Below, in pieces: positions 1-10,489 of a stretch of DNA of 64,000 nucleotides. The translations under genes were made by a program, and so were the position numbers. This DNA comes from Blastomyces gilchristii SLH14081 (taxonomy: Eukaryota > Ascomycota > Eurotiomycetes > Onygenales > Ajellomycetaceae). Position 1 is the first letter of the stretch. Each line of letters begins with the position of its first letter. Location of the stretch: positions 3,136,389 to 3,200,388 of the forward strand of contig NW_003101677.1 in NCBI RefSeq assembly GCF_000003855.2. Reading direction: 5' to 3'. Under the pieces are notes generated by a model. It did no database searches, had not been told where the DNA came from, and saw only the letters and a program-made list of their open reading frames with translations.

Positions 1-2385
1 TGCTGAATTCTCTGAAAAAGAAATCTTCTGAGTGAAAACCTTAATATTATGAGTATTGAGCTTGCTTCAACTGCAGATATTAAAATCATAATATAAAAGA
101 TTACACATAGTGTGTATAGTCAAGAGAAGTAAAAGAGTTAAAAAACTAGCAGAATTAGTAAGTATAGAGACACTTACTGATATTCTATAAAAAGTCTTCA
201 AAGTGAAAGAGATATCTGTGTTAGATGATTCTCTGAATCCTGTAAATATTAAGAGAAAGCAGACTTTTAAATGAGATATAAGTGAGTATGAAGTAAACAC
301 TCATCTCAATGTCTTAAGACCTGAAATGTTAATGTATAGAGAGCACTTGAGTAAGAATTAAGAGATAGCTGTAAAAGTATTAGTGAATATAGAAGCTGTT
401 ACATAATATATTAATAATTATATAATCTAAAGACTAAAAGAGGTCTGCTGAGTGAAGAATTCTCAATGTATAAAATTATCTAATAATTAATATTTAGTAT
501 TATCTGCAAGAGTAAGAGTTTTCTTGTACTTCAGAGAATGATCTTGCTATATTTAAGTATGAGAGCTGTAGAACATGAAATACAATCTTATTCTCAGACT
601 TAATTGATTTCAAAGATTCAATTCACAGATACAATGATGTACATGCCATATATAATTAACTGATGCAAAGAAAATGATTCATACAATTCTATCAACTGAT
701 ATGAGAAGAACATTTCACATCTCTGATATAGAAGAGTTAAATCTGCTTATACATTAATAAGTAAAGAGAATCATTTATAAGATCTCATCTGAAAGTATTC
801 TGTATATCATACAGAATCTGAAAGTGAAGACAACCAAGATAAAGAATATATAAGAGAATAAGCATATGAAGAAACTTCTGAAGAAGTATAAGAAGATCTT
901 TTAAACATATCTTTCACTGAAATTATTAGTGAAATGAGAATTTATATATGAGATTGATATGAGAGATGTGAAACCAGTCAATCAAAATGTGTATTCTCTG
1001 TCACAGACATATCTTGAAGAATAGAAGCATCAGATCACAGACCTTCTAAAATATAGTCTTATATAATTCTCATTAAGCATGTGGAGTTTCTCAGTTCTAT
1101 TCATAAGAAAGACAGATGAAGAGTAATGAAGATCTATTGATTATTAAGCACTCAATAAGCTTACAATTAAGAATGAATACTTATTATCACAGATTCAACA
1201 ACAGTTGAATATAGTCAGAAATGTCTGATATCTATTAAAGATTAATCTTCTCTCAGAATATTAACAGATTTATGTAGATGAAACTGTTAGTACTGTGAAC
1301 TGTATTTAATATATAATAAGAAAAGTTTAAATTTTTGACAATGTTATTCAGTCTGATAAGTATACTTATTATCTTTCAAATAATAATGAATACAATTCTT
1401 TATAAATAGAATGAAATCTCATGTCTTATATATCTGAATAACATTTTAGTCTTCTCAAACTTATACAATAAACATCTGAAGTATCTTGATAAAGTGCTTA
1501 TAACTCTGACAGAGTATAAGCTCTATGTCAAACTAATAAAGTATGTGTTTGAAATAAAAGAGTTGAAGTTTGTAGAATATGTAGTGAGTGATGACTGTAT
1601 ACATCTCATCTCAGAGAAATTGAATGTTATAGCAAATTAACTGTGGCTGAGAAACATACACTATGTACAACAGTTTCTTGAGTTAATCTTATATTACTGC
1701 AGATTTATCAAGGATTTTAAATGAATATCTGCATCACTCTCAGATCTCTTAAGAGAAATAAATACAAATCTGTGAAAGAGGAAGTTTTATTCAATTATCT
1801 GAAATACTGTGTATAAGAAGGTCTTTCTCACACTGAGAAAACATGTGATAATATTTTCAGTGCTTATTTAATCAGACTGTGATAAACCTTTCTGTATCAA
1901 GATAAATGCATCTGAATAAGCTATTAGAGACACTCTTTTACAGATGAGTAAGAATAGTAAGCTGCACTCAGTGATGTATAATAATAGAAAACTATCAGAC
2001 ACTGAGCTTAATTACTCAGTGTATGAAAAGAAATTGCTAGCAATCAAGCATATACTGATATTAAGAAATAGATATATCAATAATAGGCATATATTAACAG
2101 TGATTACAGATTATGAAAGTCTCATCTATTTACAATCAATGATAAAAACTTTCAAATACTTAGTATATTAAATATCAGAGTTTCAAGGGTACAATCTTCA
2201 TATTAAATACTGAGGAAAATTGAATACTGTAATGTCTGATGCAATCAGTCACAGATCTGATTTCATATATGAGAATTCTGTGAATCAGATATAAGAGAAG
2301 TTCATATTAAATGCACTGAGAGAATGTAAGGAATCAGAATGAGTGAATACAATAATCTCTCACTTAAAAGAATAGTAAAATATCA
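1..2385 (+). pseudogene. Gypsy1 pol relic: protease, reverse transcriptase, RNase H
   Basis: This degenerate polyprotein is seen as fragments in one general direction. A retropepsin-like region lies around 300-720. The reverse transcriptase active-site motif is at 1431-1442 and reads YLNN, so the usual YLDD aspartates are now Asn (GAT/GAC to AAT/AAC). RNase H is the best-preserved part, open at 1944-2171, with motifs such as SDTELNYSVYEKKLLAIKH and a TVITDYESLIYL stretch. The frame then runs towards integrase and is cut at 2385 by LINE1. Many TGA, TAA and TAG codons are present, so it cannot be functional. Assignment to Ty3/gypsy rests on RNase H following RT and integrase following both. Confidence 0.85.
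2371..2385. repeat. Target-site duplication of LINE1, left copy
   Basis: The 15-mer aatagtaaaatatca is repeated at 8113-8127 immediately after the AAT tail of LINE1. Joining the two sides restores the Gypsy1 order seen in elements A and B. Confidence 0.85.
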
Positions 2386-3752
2386 AGTTCAAACTTGGAA
2401 TCTCAAACACAGTTCAAAAAATATTGAAAATTCCTTGTACAATCACTGACTCTTCATCTTACTCTTCTTCTTTTTTTCCTACTTCTTCTTCTTCTTTGAA
2501 TCAGAAGAAAACGTATGCTCAAGCAGCTGAATCTGCTGTCTCTAAACCTGCTGTCTCAAAACCTGCTCAAAATCCTGAGAAAACTGAGAAGAATACTGCT
2601 CATACCTCTATTCATAGAAAAGTGAAAAAGAAAATGTAAAAAGAGAAAAACTTCCAAATCTTCAGAAATAGAAGACTTATTCTCAAAGTCTCAAATCAGG
2701 ACATTGTGCAAAGAAACAAGCTAAACTCAATTCTCATTTTCAGAATCAGAAATGAAATTAATCAGCAGTTCTTTTCTCAGTTGATAACTGATATTGAAGT
2801 TCAAAAACCAGTTATAGCTTCAATTGAGTCATCATTCTTTGAAAACTTCATCATTCTGACTACAATACCTGAATTCAGTGCTGAATTCGTTATTCAGAAT
2901 GAGAATCTCTGAAAGTCAGCAGTAGAATCTTTGCTAAACACAACAATTCTATCCAAGAGAGATGAAAAGTGAGACAAATTCATTCTTCATGATATTTCAG
3001 TTGAAATTTTTGACTGTGAAGAAGGAATGCTACTTCTCAAAAATGAATTGAAAGAATACAACTCTATTCAACTGAGAAAGGAGCCTGTATGACTAAATTC
3101 AATTGAGTTCAGACAAAGCAGGAGAAATGCCTCTGTTCTAGTATATATAAAAACACTTGAACAGTCAAAGATCTCTGAAGTAAGAGTAGCAGGTTTGAAA
3201 ATGAGAGTTCATGAATACAAAGACTCAAGAATGAATCTCAAAGCTCAAACACAGTGTTCAAACTGTCAAAGATATGAATACTTTGCAATCTCATGTTTTA
3301 GAGACTCAAAATGTGCATTCTGTGCCAGAGATCACAAAACTAGTGAGCATAAATGTGAAACATGCTTAAAAAGAGGTGAAATATGTCAACACACTCTGCT
3401 TAAGTGCTCTAATTGCAAAGAAAAACATGCATCTAGCTCAAAAGAATGTATGTTTGCTCCTAGAACTCAAAAGAACTGGAGAAAAGATGAAGCTGAAAGT
3501 TAATCTAGAACTGAAGAGAAGAGTCAAGCCAGTAGACTTACAACTGCAAGCTTAAAAAGAAGAAACTCTCAACTATCTAAATCTTCAAACTTCAATTCTC
3601 CTGCTAAATGTAAACAGAATTTGAATCCTCAAACTCCTGTTAAGATTAGAGAATTGAGAAATGACTCTGATGATAAACTAGATATAATGCAAGCAGTTGA
3701 GATCTCTACTTTTCAAAATAGTTATAATCTACTATCTGATGATAGTGACTAG
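2386..3752 (+). pseudogene. LINE1 ORF1 relic (gag-like, zinc knuckles), 5' truncated
   Basis: This is the nucleic-acid-binding ORF1 protein of the LINE. The open pieces at 2424-2639, 2706-2912 and 3195-3503 are collinear with LINE3 ORF1. The N-terminal part is Ser/Thr/Lys-rich. The C-terminal part (about 3250-3460) has three Cys clusters: CSNCQRYEYF followed by Cys, CAFCARDHKTSEHKC, and CSNCKEKHASSSKEC. In the first knuckle the expected His is Tyr. The frame ends with TAG at 3750-3752, 29 bp before the ORF2 start. Internal TGA and TAA codons break it. The N-terminal portion is missing because the element is 5' truncated. Confidence 0.85.
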
Positions 3753-3781
3753 ATTCTACTCTATCTCTACTCTCTTTTAGT

Positions 3782-6700
3782 ATGAATATACAACAAAAAC
3801 AACAAAAAAAGTTTAAAAAGTCTTCAAAAATCACATTTATTCAAAATAATGTGAATAGAAACTCAAATTGTATTTATTCTTGTCTTTAAATTGCATTTGA
3901 ACAAAAAGTTGATTTTGTACTACTTCAGGAACCGAATTTTGATGCTGAGCAAAATTTCATCATTTCTCATTCAAGCTACTACTGTTTTCTACCTCAAAAG
4001 TCTGAGATAAAGTCAAGAGTAGTGATCTATGGAAGAAAGAGATCAAGATATCAATTTAATCTAAGATTTGATATCATGTCTGGCCCTGATATTCTGGTGG
4101 GTGATATTATAGATAAAGAAAATGAGTTTGATACTATACAGCTCATAAATATCTATAATGAAAAGTCATTGAAGGAAAATAACAATATCTGGACAATTGA
4201 TAGAGGATTTCTGAATATATCTTCATCAAGAAACTCTATAATTGCAGGAGATTTCAATGCACATCATCCCTGATGAAATTCAGAATGCAAGAGAGCAGTG
4301 AGAGCTGATAATCTAGTTAAATGAACCTTTGAGCATTCAATAGATTTGGTTAATAAGTCTGATCAACAAACATTCTTTAGAAAAGACATAAAACAGAAGT
4401 CTATTATAGATCTAATCTTCATGTCATAAAATCTAATGAAAAGAAGACTTGTAAACTTGTTTATTGATTCAAATGAGACATCAGGATCAGGTCATGAGAT
4501 TATTCAATTTGATATTGAACTGAGTGAAAAACAAATGAGTGAAAATCCTCTTCTCTCTAATCAGTATAACTTTGAAAAAGCTGATTGAAAAGCAGTTAAA
4601 GAAAGCATAAAACTGTTAAAATCTGAAAGACAGAATGAGCTATATTGGAATTCTGGTCAACATATCTCAAATGAAATACTTGAGAATAGAGTGAAGCTTA
4701 TTACATCTATTATTCTAACAAGTGTTAGAGATAATATTTCAAAGAGAAAATCTTCTGAGTATTCAAAACCTTGATGGAATGAGAATATCTCATCTAAAAG
4801 AAAAGAATTAGCTACTGCTAGAAGAGATTGAAAGAATGATATAATATCTAATGAAGAGTTCAAAGCTGTCAGAAATGAATATTTTTCAGATATTAAAAGA
4901 GCTAAAACAGACTGCTGGAATAAATTTCTTGAAGAAGCATAAGAGAAGGAAGTTTTTAAAGCTTTTAACTATACTAAAACAAGAAGTGTAGCAAAACTTC
5001 CAGCCTTAGAATATGAGTTTCAGAATGAATCATATACAGCAAACTCTTTTGAGGAAAAATGTCAAGCTTTCATGAGAATTCTCTTTCAGAACTCACCAGA
5101 TTCAGATTCAGATTCAGAGGAAGAGAATATATCACTTCTCAACTACATTGATGGAAATGACTGGGAATGGCCTGATCTTACATAAGATGAATTAGAGTCA
5201 GCTATCTTCTCAAGTTCTGTTAAAACTGCTGCAGGTCCTGATTCAATTAATCACTTGATTATTCAAAATACATATTCCTACTTAAAGAATGAATATTTTG
5301 AGCTCTTTTTCAATCTCTTGAAAAATGAATATCATTCTGAATGCTGGAGAGAAGCCACTGAAGTGATTCTTGCAAAACCTAATAGAAAAACTTCAATTTC
5401 TAAGTCATATAGAGTAATATCTCTATTGAACTGCCTAGGAAAGGTTTTAGAAAAGATAATAGCTACTCAACTATCTTTTATAAGCTCTATAAGTGATTCT
5501 CTTTTATTCAGTGAATAAATGAGAGATAGAAAACAGTGTTCTGCAATTGACACTGTTCTCTCAGTTGTTCATGATATTCAAATAGCAAAGCATGAGGATC
5601 TGGTCTCAACTGCAGTTTTTATTGATATAAAAGAAGCATTTGATCATGTTTCAAAGTCAAAGTTAATTCAGACATTGAAGATATTAAAACTGTCACTTTC
5701 TCTAATAAAATGAGTTAACTGTTTTATGTCTAAAAGAATTATACAACTCTTCTTTGATGGAATGAAATAAGACAAGACTGAGATAAAAATAGGAGTATCA
5801 CAGGAATCTTCAATCTCACTCATTTTATTTGCAATATACACTGCATATCTATTCAAAAATAGAAATATGAGAATAGTGCAATCTCTGAGTTATATGGATG
5901 ATATTGGTCTAGTCTACAGCTCAAAAACTATCAAAGAGAATTTGAAAGTAATTGAAGAAGCTGCAAAGGAAATCTTTGTTAGAGCAGATATCAATCAAAT
6001 TCAATTTGATATGAATAAAACTGAGTTAATTCATTTCTTTCCTAGATTCAATGAGAAAGAACTATCTCTAACTCTTTTGAATAGAGAGATTAAACCCAGT
6101 GTAAATGTCAAATGATTAGGAGTATGGTTAAACTCCAAGTTGAATTTTAAATATCATATTCAACAAAGAACTGTCAAGGCAGAAAGACTATTGAACAACA
6201 TAATCAGACTATCAAATACAGAGAGGGGTCTATTCTTCCAGGCTATGAGACAGTTATATATAGCCTGTATTACATCAGTAGCTGATTATGGAGTTCAAGT
6301 TTGGTGAAATAATCAAGGGAATTTCACTGAACTCTTTCAAAGTCTGTAAGACAGAGCTTTGAGAAGAATTCTGAGAGCATTCAAATCATCTTCTATTAAA
6401 GCAATGAAAATTGAAGCTTCAATTTCTTCTTCTGCTATTAGATTTGAAAAGGCCTGTATGAACTATGCTCTGAGAGTTATAAAGATGAGCTCAAATCATA
6501 TAATCAGAGAAAGAGTCTCTTCTTCATTTTCACTGATTAACTCTGGAAATGAACTGAATTGAAATAGATTCCTTGATTGAAATGAAAATAATTCTTCAAG
6601 AAAATGTCTTCTCAACTGTACAGACTATGCTCACTGATTAAAAATCAATTTTCTTCTTTAAATGTTGAAAAAGTTGCTCATGAGAAGTTATCTCTCTGAA

Positions 6701-7743
6701 GAGAAAAGCTTGAATCTCTTATAGACTTATAAATAAGTGAACTATCTAAAGAGAAAGAATATGAACAGCATTTGAAGAGAATTTCTACAATCAATATAAA
6801 AGACTCTATTCTGATTTATTCAGATAGCTTAAAAAATAAGAATTTAAATAGATCAGGCACAGACATTGCTTATACTGAAGATAATATTAATTTTATCTCA
6901 GATTTCTGAAATCTAGGCTGTGAATCTGAAGTCTTTGACACTGAACTATTTGTAATAATGAACTCTTTCAAACTTATTAAAATAAAATCTTATAAAAGAG
7001 AAAATAGTTTGAAAGAGATATGAATATTCTCTGATAGTCAAGCTGCTTTAAAAAGACTTAGAAATAGTCAGATTCATAATGATCAAATGAATCTTGAACT
7101 GATCTTAAACTCTGTTTTAAAAATTCAAAAGAGAAGAATATCAAAGCTGATAATTCATCTACACTAAGTTCCTGCTCATATGAATATTCATGGCAATGAA
7201 TTGACTGATTCAGCTGTAAAAAAGGATGCAGAATTAAGCAGATCTATTCAAAAAATTATGTCCTGGTCTTTTATAAAGAGAAAAATAAAAGAATCTTGTT
7301 TAGACAAGTGGAATGAAAGCTGGCAGAAACAAAAGAAGAGTATACATTATTCAAGATTTGAAACAAAACCCAAGTGGAAATCTTGTTCAATTAAATGTAA
7401 AAAGAAAATATTCTCATCTATAATACAGCTGAAACTAGGACATGGCTATTTCAAATCTTATATACAAAGATTTGATGATAGATTTGACTGAATAGAATGC
7501 TCATTCTGCAAAACAAATGAGAATCCTGAGCATATTGTAATGCACTGTGTATTATACAATAGTCTCAGAGCCAGATTGAAAGAGAAGTATGATCTAAATC
7601 AATTAAATATGAGATTCTTATTCTCAACTGAGACAGGAATTAAATACTTAATAGACTTTCTATCAGAAACTCAAGCAGCTACAAGAAAATGGCTAAATTC
7701 AGAATTATCTGAATATGAAGAGGAGGAAATCAACCAGATATAG
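3782..7743 (+). pseudogene. LINE1 ORF2 relic: endonuclease, reverse transcriptase, RNase H
   Basis: The conceptual frame starts at ATG 3782 and ends at TAG 7741-7743, about 1320 codons. Apurinic-type endonuclease motifs are LLQEPNF (about 3920), AGDFNAHH (about 4246) and a GHEIIQFDI stretch near 4490. Reverse transcriptase shows AVFIDIKEAFDHV near 5610 and SYMDDIGLVY near 5890. RNase H shows IYSDS near 6810, DTELFVI near 6940, FSDSQAAL near 7030 and HGNELTDSAVK near 7190. A C-terminal CSFC...H..HC knuckle lies near 7500. Stops include TGA at conserved Trp positions and TAA for Gln. A one-base deletion near 6594, judged against LINE3, shifts the frame from 2 to 1. It is not functional. Confidence 0.92.
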
Positions 7744-8097
7744 TCTGTTAAAACAGCTATATACTATCTTTTAATAATTTGTTTTGTTACAGTCTTTCTT
7801 TACTTTATCTTTTTCTTTCAATTTCTTTCTGTCTATCTATTTAATGTGTCTATCTTTAAGACTGTGTTCTCTTTTCCTTTGTTATGATATTGTCAAATGG
7901 TTTCAAAGTATCAGAAGATGTTAAAACACTGCAATTTGTAAACAGTTTTTGTATTCTGAGCTGGAATTTTCTGATTTTGCATATCTGAAATTAATGAATG
8001 TATAATAGTTAACTTTACAGATATAGGAAAAACCCTGAGAACTAAAAGTTCTCAGGTAGATGTCATAGTCTCTGACTGCATACATCTATAATTGAAG

Positions 8098-8112
8098 AAT
8101 AATAATAATAAT
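8098..8112 (+). repeat. (AAT)n tail of LINE1
   Basis: A short run of AAT units follows tataattgaag and ends at the target-site duplication. The same tail, inverted, starts LINE3 at 54508 and LINE4 near 63106. Confidence 0.85.
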
Positions 8113-8127
8113 AATAGTAAAATATCA

Positions 8128-8211
8128 GATAATAAAAATTTTATAAAAGTAATAGAAGAGATGCTTCTGAACTTTAAGCTGAGAAAATTAGAAAATAATA
8201 TTGTACTTTAT
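8128..8211 (+). pseudogene. Gypsy1 integrase N-terminal fragment between LINE1 and element A
   Basis: This 84-bp piece matches, in reverse complement, element A near 12290-12350, upstream of the integrase zinc-binding region. It continues after element A at 16447. It shows that LINE1 and A inserted into the same Gypsy1 pol only 84 bp apart. Confidence 0.85.
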
Positions 8212-8378
8212 TATGATTCAAAGGTTGCTTGAGTCAGTGTATGATTACAGGCGTACGCCGGCTTCTTATATACCATACACTAGATTAATTGATGACCGCT
8301 ATGACTTCTTTACATTCATAAGCAAGTTCAGAAGTGGCTGTGTTATTATTCACTAATTATACATTCTTCTGAATCACA
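8212..8378 (-). repeat. Element A LTR (3' LTR relative to pol)
   Basis: The LTR is 167 bp, the same length as its partner at 16276. CpG sites survive in the outer (left) part, for example ggcgtacgccggc. In the inner part they are converted, for example gtggctgtg where the partner has gcggccgcg. Confidence 0.93.
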
Positions 8379-8908
8379 TTCTTTCTCACCAGATTCAGTC
8401 ACACTCACATGATCATGACATACATTCTAGCTTCATACAGATTAGCATGTCACTAGTGTTCACAATTGTGTAATCTATCTCTGATTCAGCTAGCATTCTG
8501 TGTATATTCTTATAAAGAAACTTTTACTATATTACATCACTTATTCACTAACTTTTCTCATTCTTCAATCATCTTCTTCATCATTGTCATTATTAAACAT
8601 CATTGTCTCATTCAAGATTCCTGCTTCTTCTTCTGTTCAACATCTTCTATCTGTTGTTCATCTATTACATTATACACATTTCTGGTGATGATCTTCTGTT
8701 CTTACAACAAGTGTTCTTGTAGTACTCATATCAGACAGTTTGTTAGCAGTAAGTGTAACACATTGGGAAATGTGATCAGAACTGGTTTATCTTTTAACAA
8801 TTATCAGAACATACCATTATAAATGACATATCTTCTTCATCTTCTCATACATCTCTGACTCTCTTTTCTTCAGTGAGTATCTGATTATGTTTTTCTGATT
8901 ATGTTTGC
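8379..8908. other. Untranslated stretch between LTR and antisense ORF of element A
   Basis: About 530 bp homologous to 30349-30887 in element B and to the reverse complement of 20219-20751 in Gypsy1, where most of it is N. The small open frames inside are not conserved in frame between copies. It probably holds the leader or promoter of the antisense gene; no motif was recognised. Confidence 0.5.
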
Positions 8909-10460
8909 ATGGCTGCAGATACTGATATACTTGTTTTAATTTATATAGAATCTTCACACATTGACAGATCTGCATCTGCTGATAATCATGATCTCAATGT
9001 TGAATCATTGATTGAGAACTTGAGAGATGTGATAATAAAGAAATTGTCTGTGTCATGTGTGACTGAGTCTTCTGCATCTCTCTCTGCTCTCTCTGTTTCT
9101 TTCTCTACTACTTCTCTTCAATCTTCTACACCTGTCTCTGTGTCTGGTTCTCCTGCTCTCACTATCTCTGTTCTCACAACTCTCACTCTCACTACTTCTA
9201 CTCTCTCTGCTTCTACTATCTCTGCTTTTATTATCAGCTCTTCTCATTTCAAGAAGATATTGTATAGACTTAATGAATTATATTTCTCAGTATATATACT
9301 TCTGCTCTTCTTACTGACTTCTAAAACAATTTATTATATGAAGACTGTGTATAACACAACTATCTGAAGCTCAGTCACAGACACTGATTATTATATTCAT
9401 TTTAAATATTTATAATAAGATAATTATTCATTTATATCAGAGAATCATCTCTCTTCTCAACAGTATTAAGATTATAAGTCTTTTTCTTTTTTATCTTTTC
9501 TTTCTAACACTGATTTTTCTGTTCTTAGAGAAAATTGTTATAAATTTTATTATATACAAAGTCATAGTATTTATAGATATCAAGAAACTTTTCATAATTA
9601 TCAAATTTAATATTACAGATATATCTGCTCTGATAAATTTCTTTGAAATGATAAATCTATATCAGTTTATTCTCTGATATCTGTTATCTGACTTCATAAT
9701 ACAGATGAAAGATATTCATGTTTTTAGAAATAAGAATGTGAATATTATACTCTTTTATACTTATAAGCATGAGACTCATACATCTTGTCTGAGATGTCAT
9801 TGTGAGAATGAGCTGTTCACACACTGTGTTCTGCTTTCTGCATTTCTCTGTGTCTCTCTCTCTCTTTCTGAGAAGTCTTATATATGTTATACTTACACAT
9901 ACAATTCTAAGATCAGCAGGTGTTTATTCAGTAATTATTATTTCTGTTTTTACAGTATTATATACTAATAATAGTTCTTAGTTGCTCCAGTGTCAGAGAC
10001 TATTTTAATCAAAGATGATATCACTGTCAAGACTATCTTCTTCTGCTCTCAAGCTTCTCTCAGCACTTTCTCTCCCTTCTCTGTGAGAAAGATTATGCAT
10101 CTATCAGATTATAAGTGTTCAGCTTCAGATGACTTCTGCTATCATTTATTCAGTTCTGCATCTTCTTCTTCTTCTATTTCTTTCATCTTTGTTCTCTCTG
10201 CTCTGGCTTCTAGTCCTGCAGATTCTGTACTCTTCTTCAATTTTTCTACACACATGTGTACACATTTCTATATTGGCATTTCAGTCAATCTTGTGATAAA
10301 TGATGTTAATGTTGTACACAGAGCAGTAGAGGAATCAGAGACATGCACAGAATTATTATAAGAGCAGCTTACCACTCTCAAATTTCTTACAGATCTTGAG
10401 TTTTGAGATTTTCTTTGTTTTTGACATTTTTCAGATGATATGACATTGAAAATAGATTAA
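8909..10460 (+). pseudogene. Antisense accessory ORF of element A (DUF3716-like Cys pattern)
   Basis: This frame runs opposite to pol, from ATG 8909 (MAADTD) to TAA 10458-10460. The first part (8909-9289) has a conserved NVESLIENLRD segment, then a Ser/Thr-rich stretch. The second part is one base out of frame; removing a possible intron at 9290-9374 rejoins the frames. Near 9705-9968 lies CLRC, then a Cys nine residues later, then a second cluster that in the sister copies is C-x2-C-x10-C. This resembles the fungal DUF3716 domain of unknown function, recalled from memory and not searched. The last part (9990-10460) is acidic, with a possible coiled coil. Copies at 30888-32440 and 18668-20218 (reverse) keep the same order. 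A few stops (TGA, TAA) make this copy a relic. Confidence 0.7.
9290..9374 (+). other. Possible 85-nt intron in antisense ORF of element A
   Basis: It starts GTATAT after a TCA codon, contains TTACTGAC (branch-like; TTACTAAC in element B) and ends CTCAG. The length is 85 nt in copies A and B, and removal joins the two reading frames in phase 0. The branch-to-acceptor distance is long, so an ancestral frameshift is the alternative. Confidence 0.4.
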
Positions 10461-10489
10461 ATATATGATGTATGCAAATAAATGAGATA

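Larger units (their letters stand above)
2386..8112 (+). mobile_element. LINE1: 5'-truncated non-LTR retrotransposon (Tad-like) in Gypsy1
   Basis: The 5.7-kb element has ORF1 with zinc knuckles, ORF2 with endonuclease, reverse transcriptase, RNase H and a C-terminal CCHC-like knuckle, a 3' UTR, and an (AAT)n tail at 8098-8112. It is flanked by a 15-bp duplication (2371-2385, 8113-8127). Compared with LINE3 it starts inside ORF1, so it lacks about 1.8 kb of 5' sequence. RNase H plus a gag-like ORF1 fits the Tad1-type LINEs of fungi; the clade name is an inference from domain order. Confidence 0.92.

Noticed and set aside
9053..9247. Arg/Ser-rich frame on the - strand (RS-like protein)
   Set aside because: It is the mirror of the Ser/Thr-rich stretch of the conserved + strand antisense ORF; RS-like text arises from the reverse complement of TCT-rich codons.
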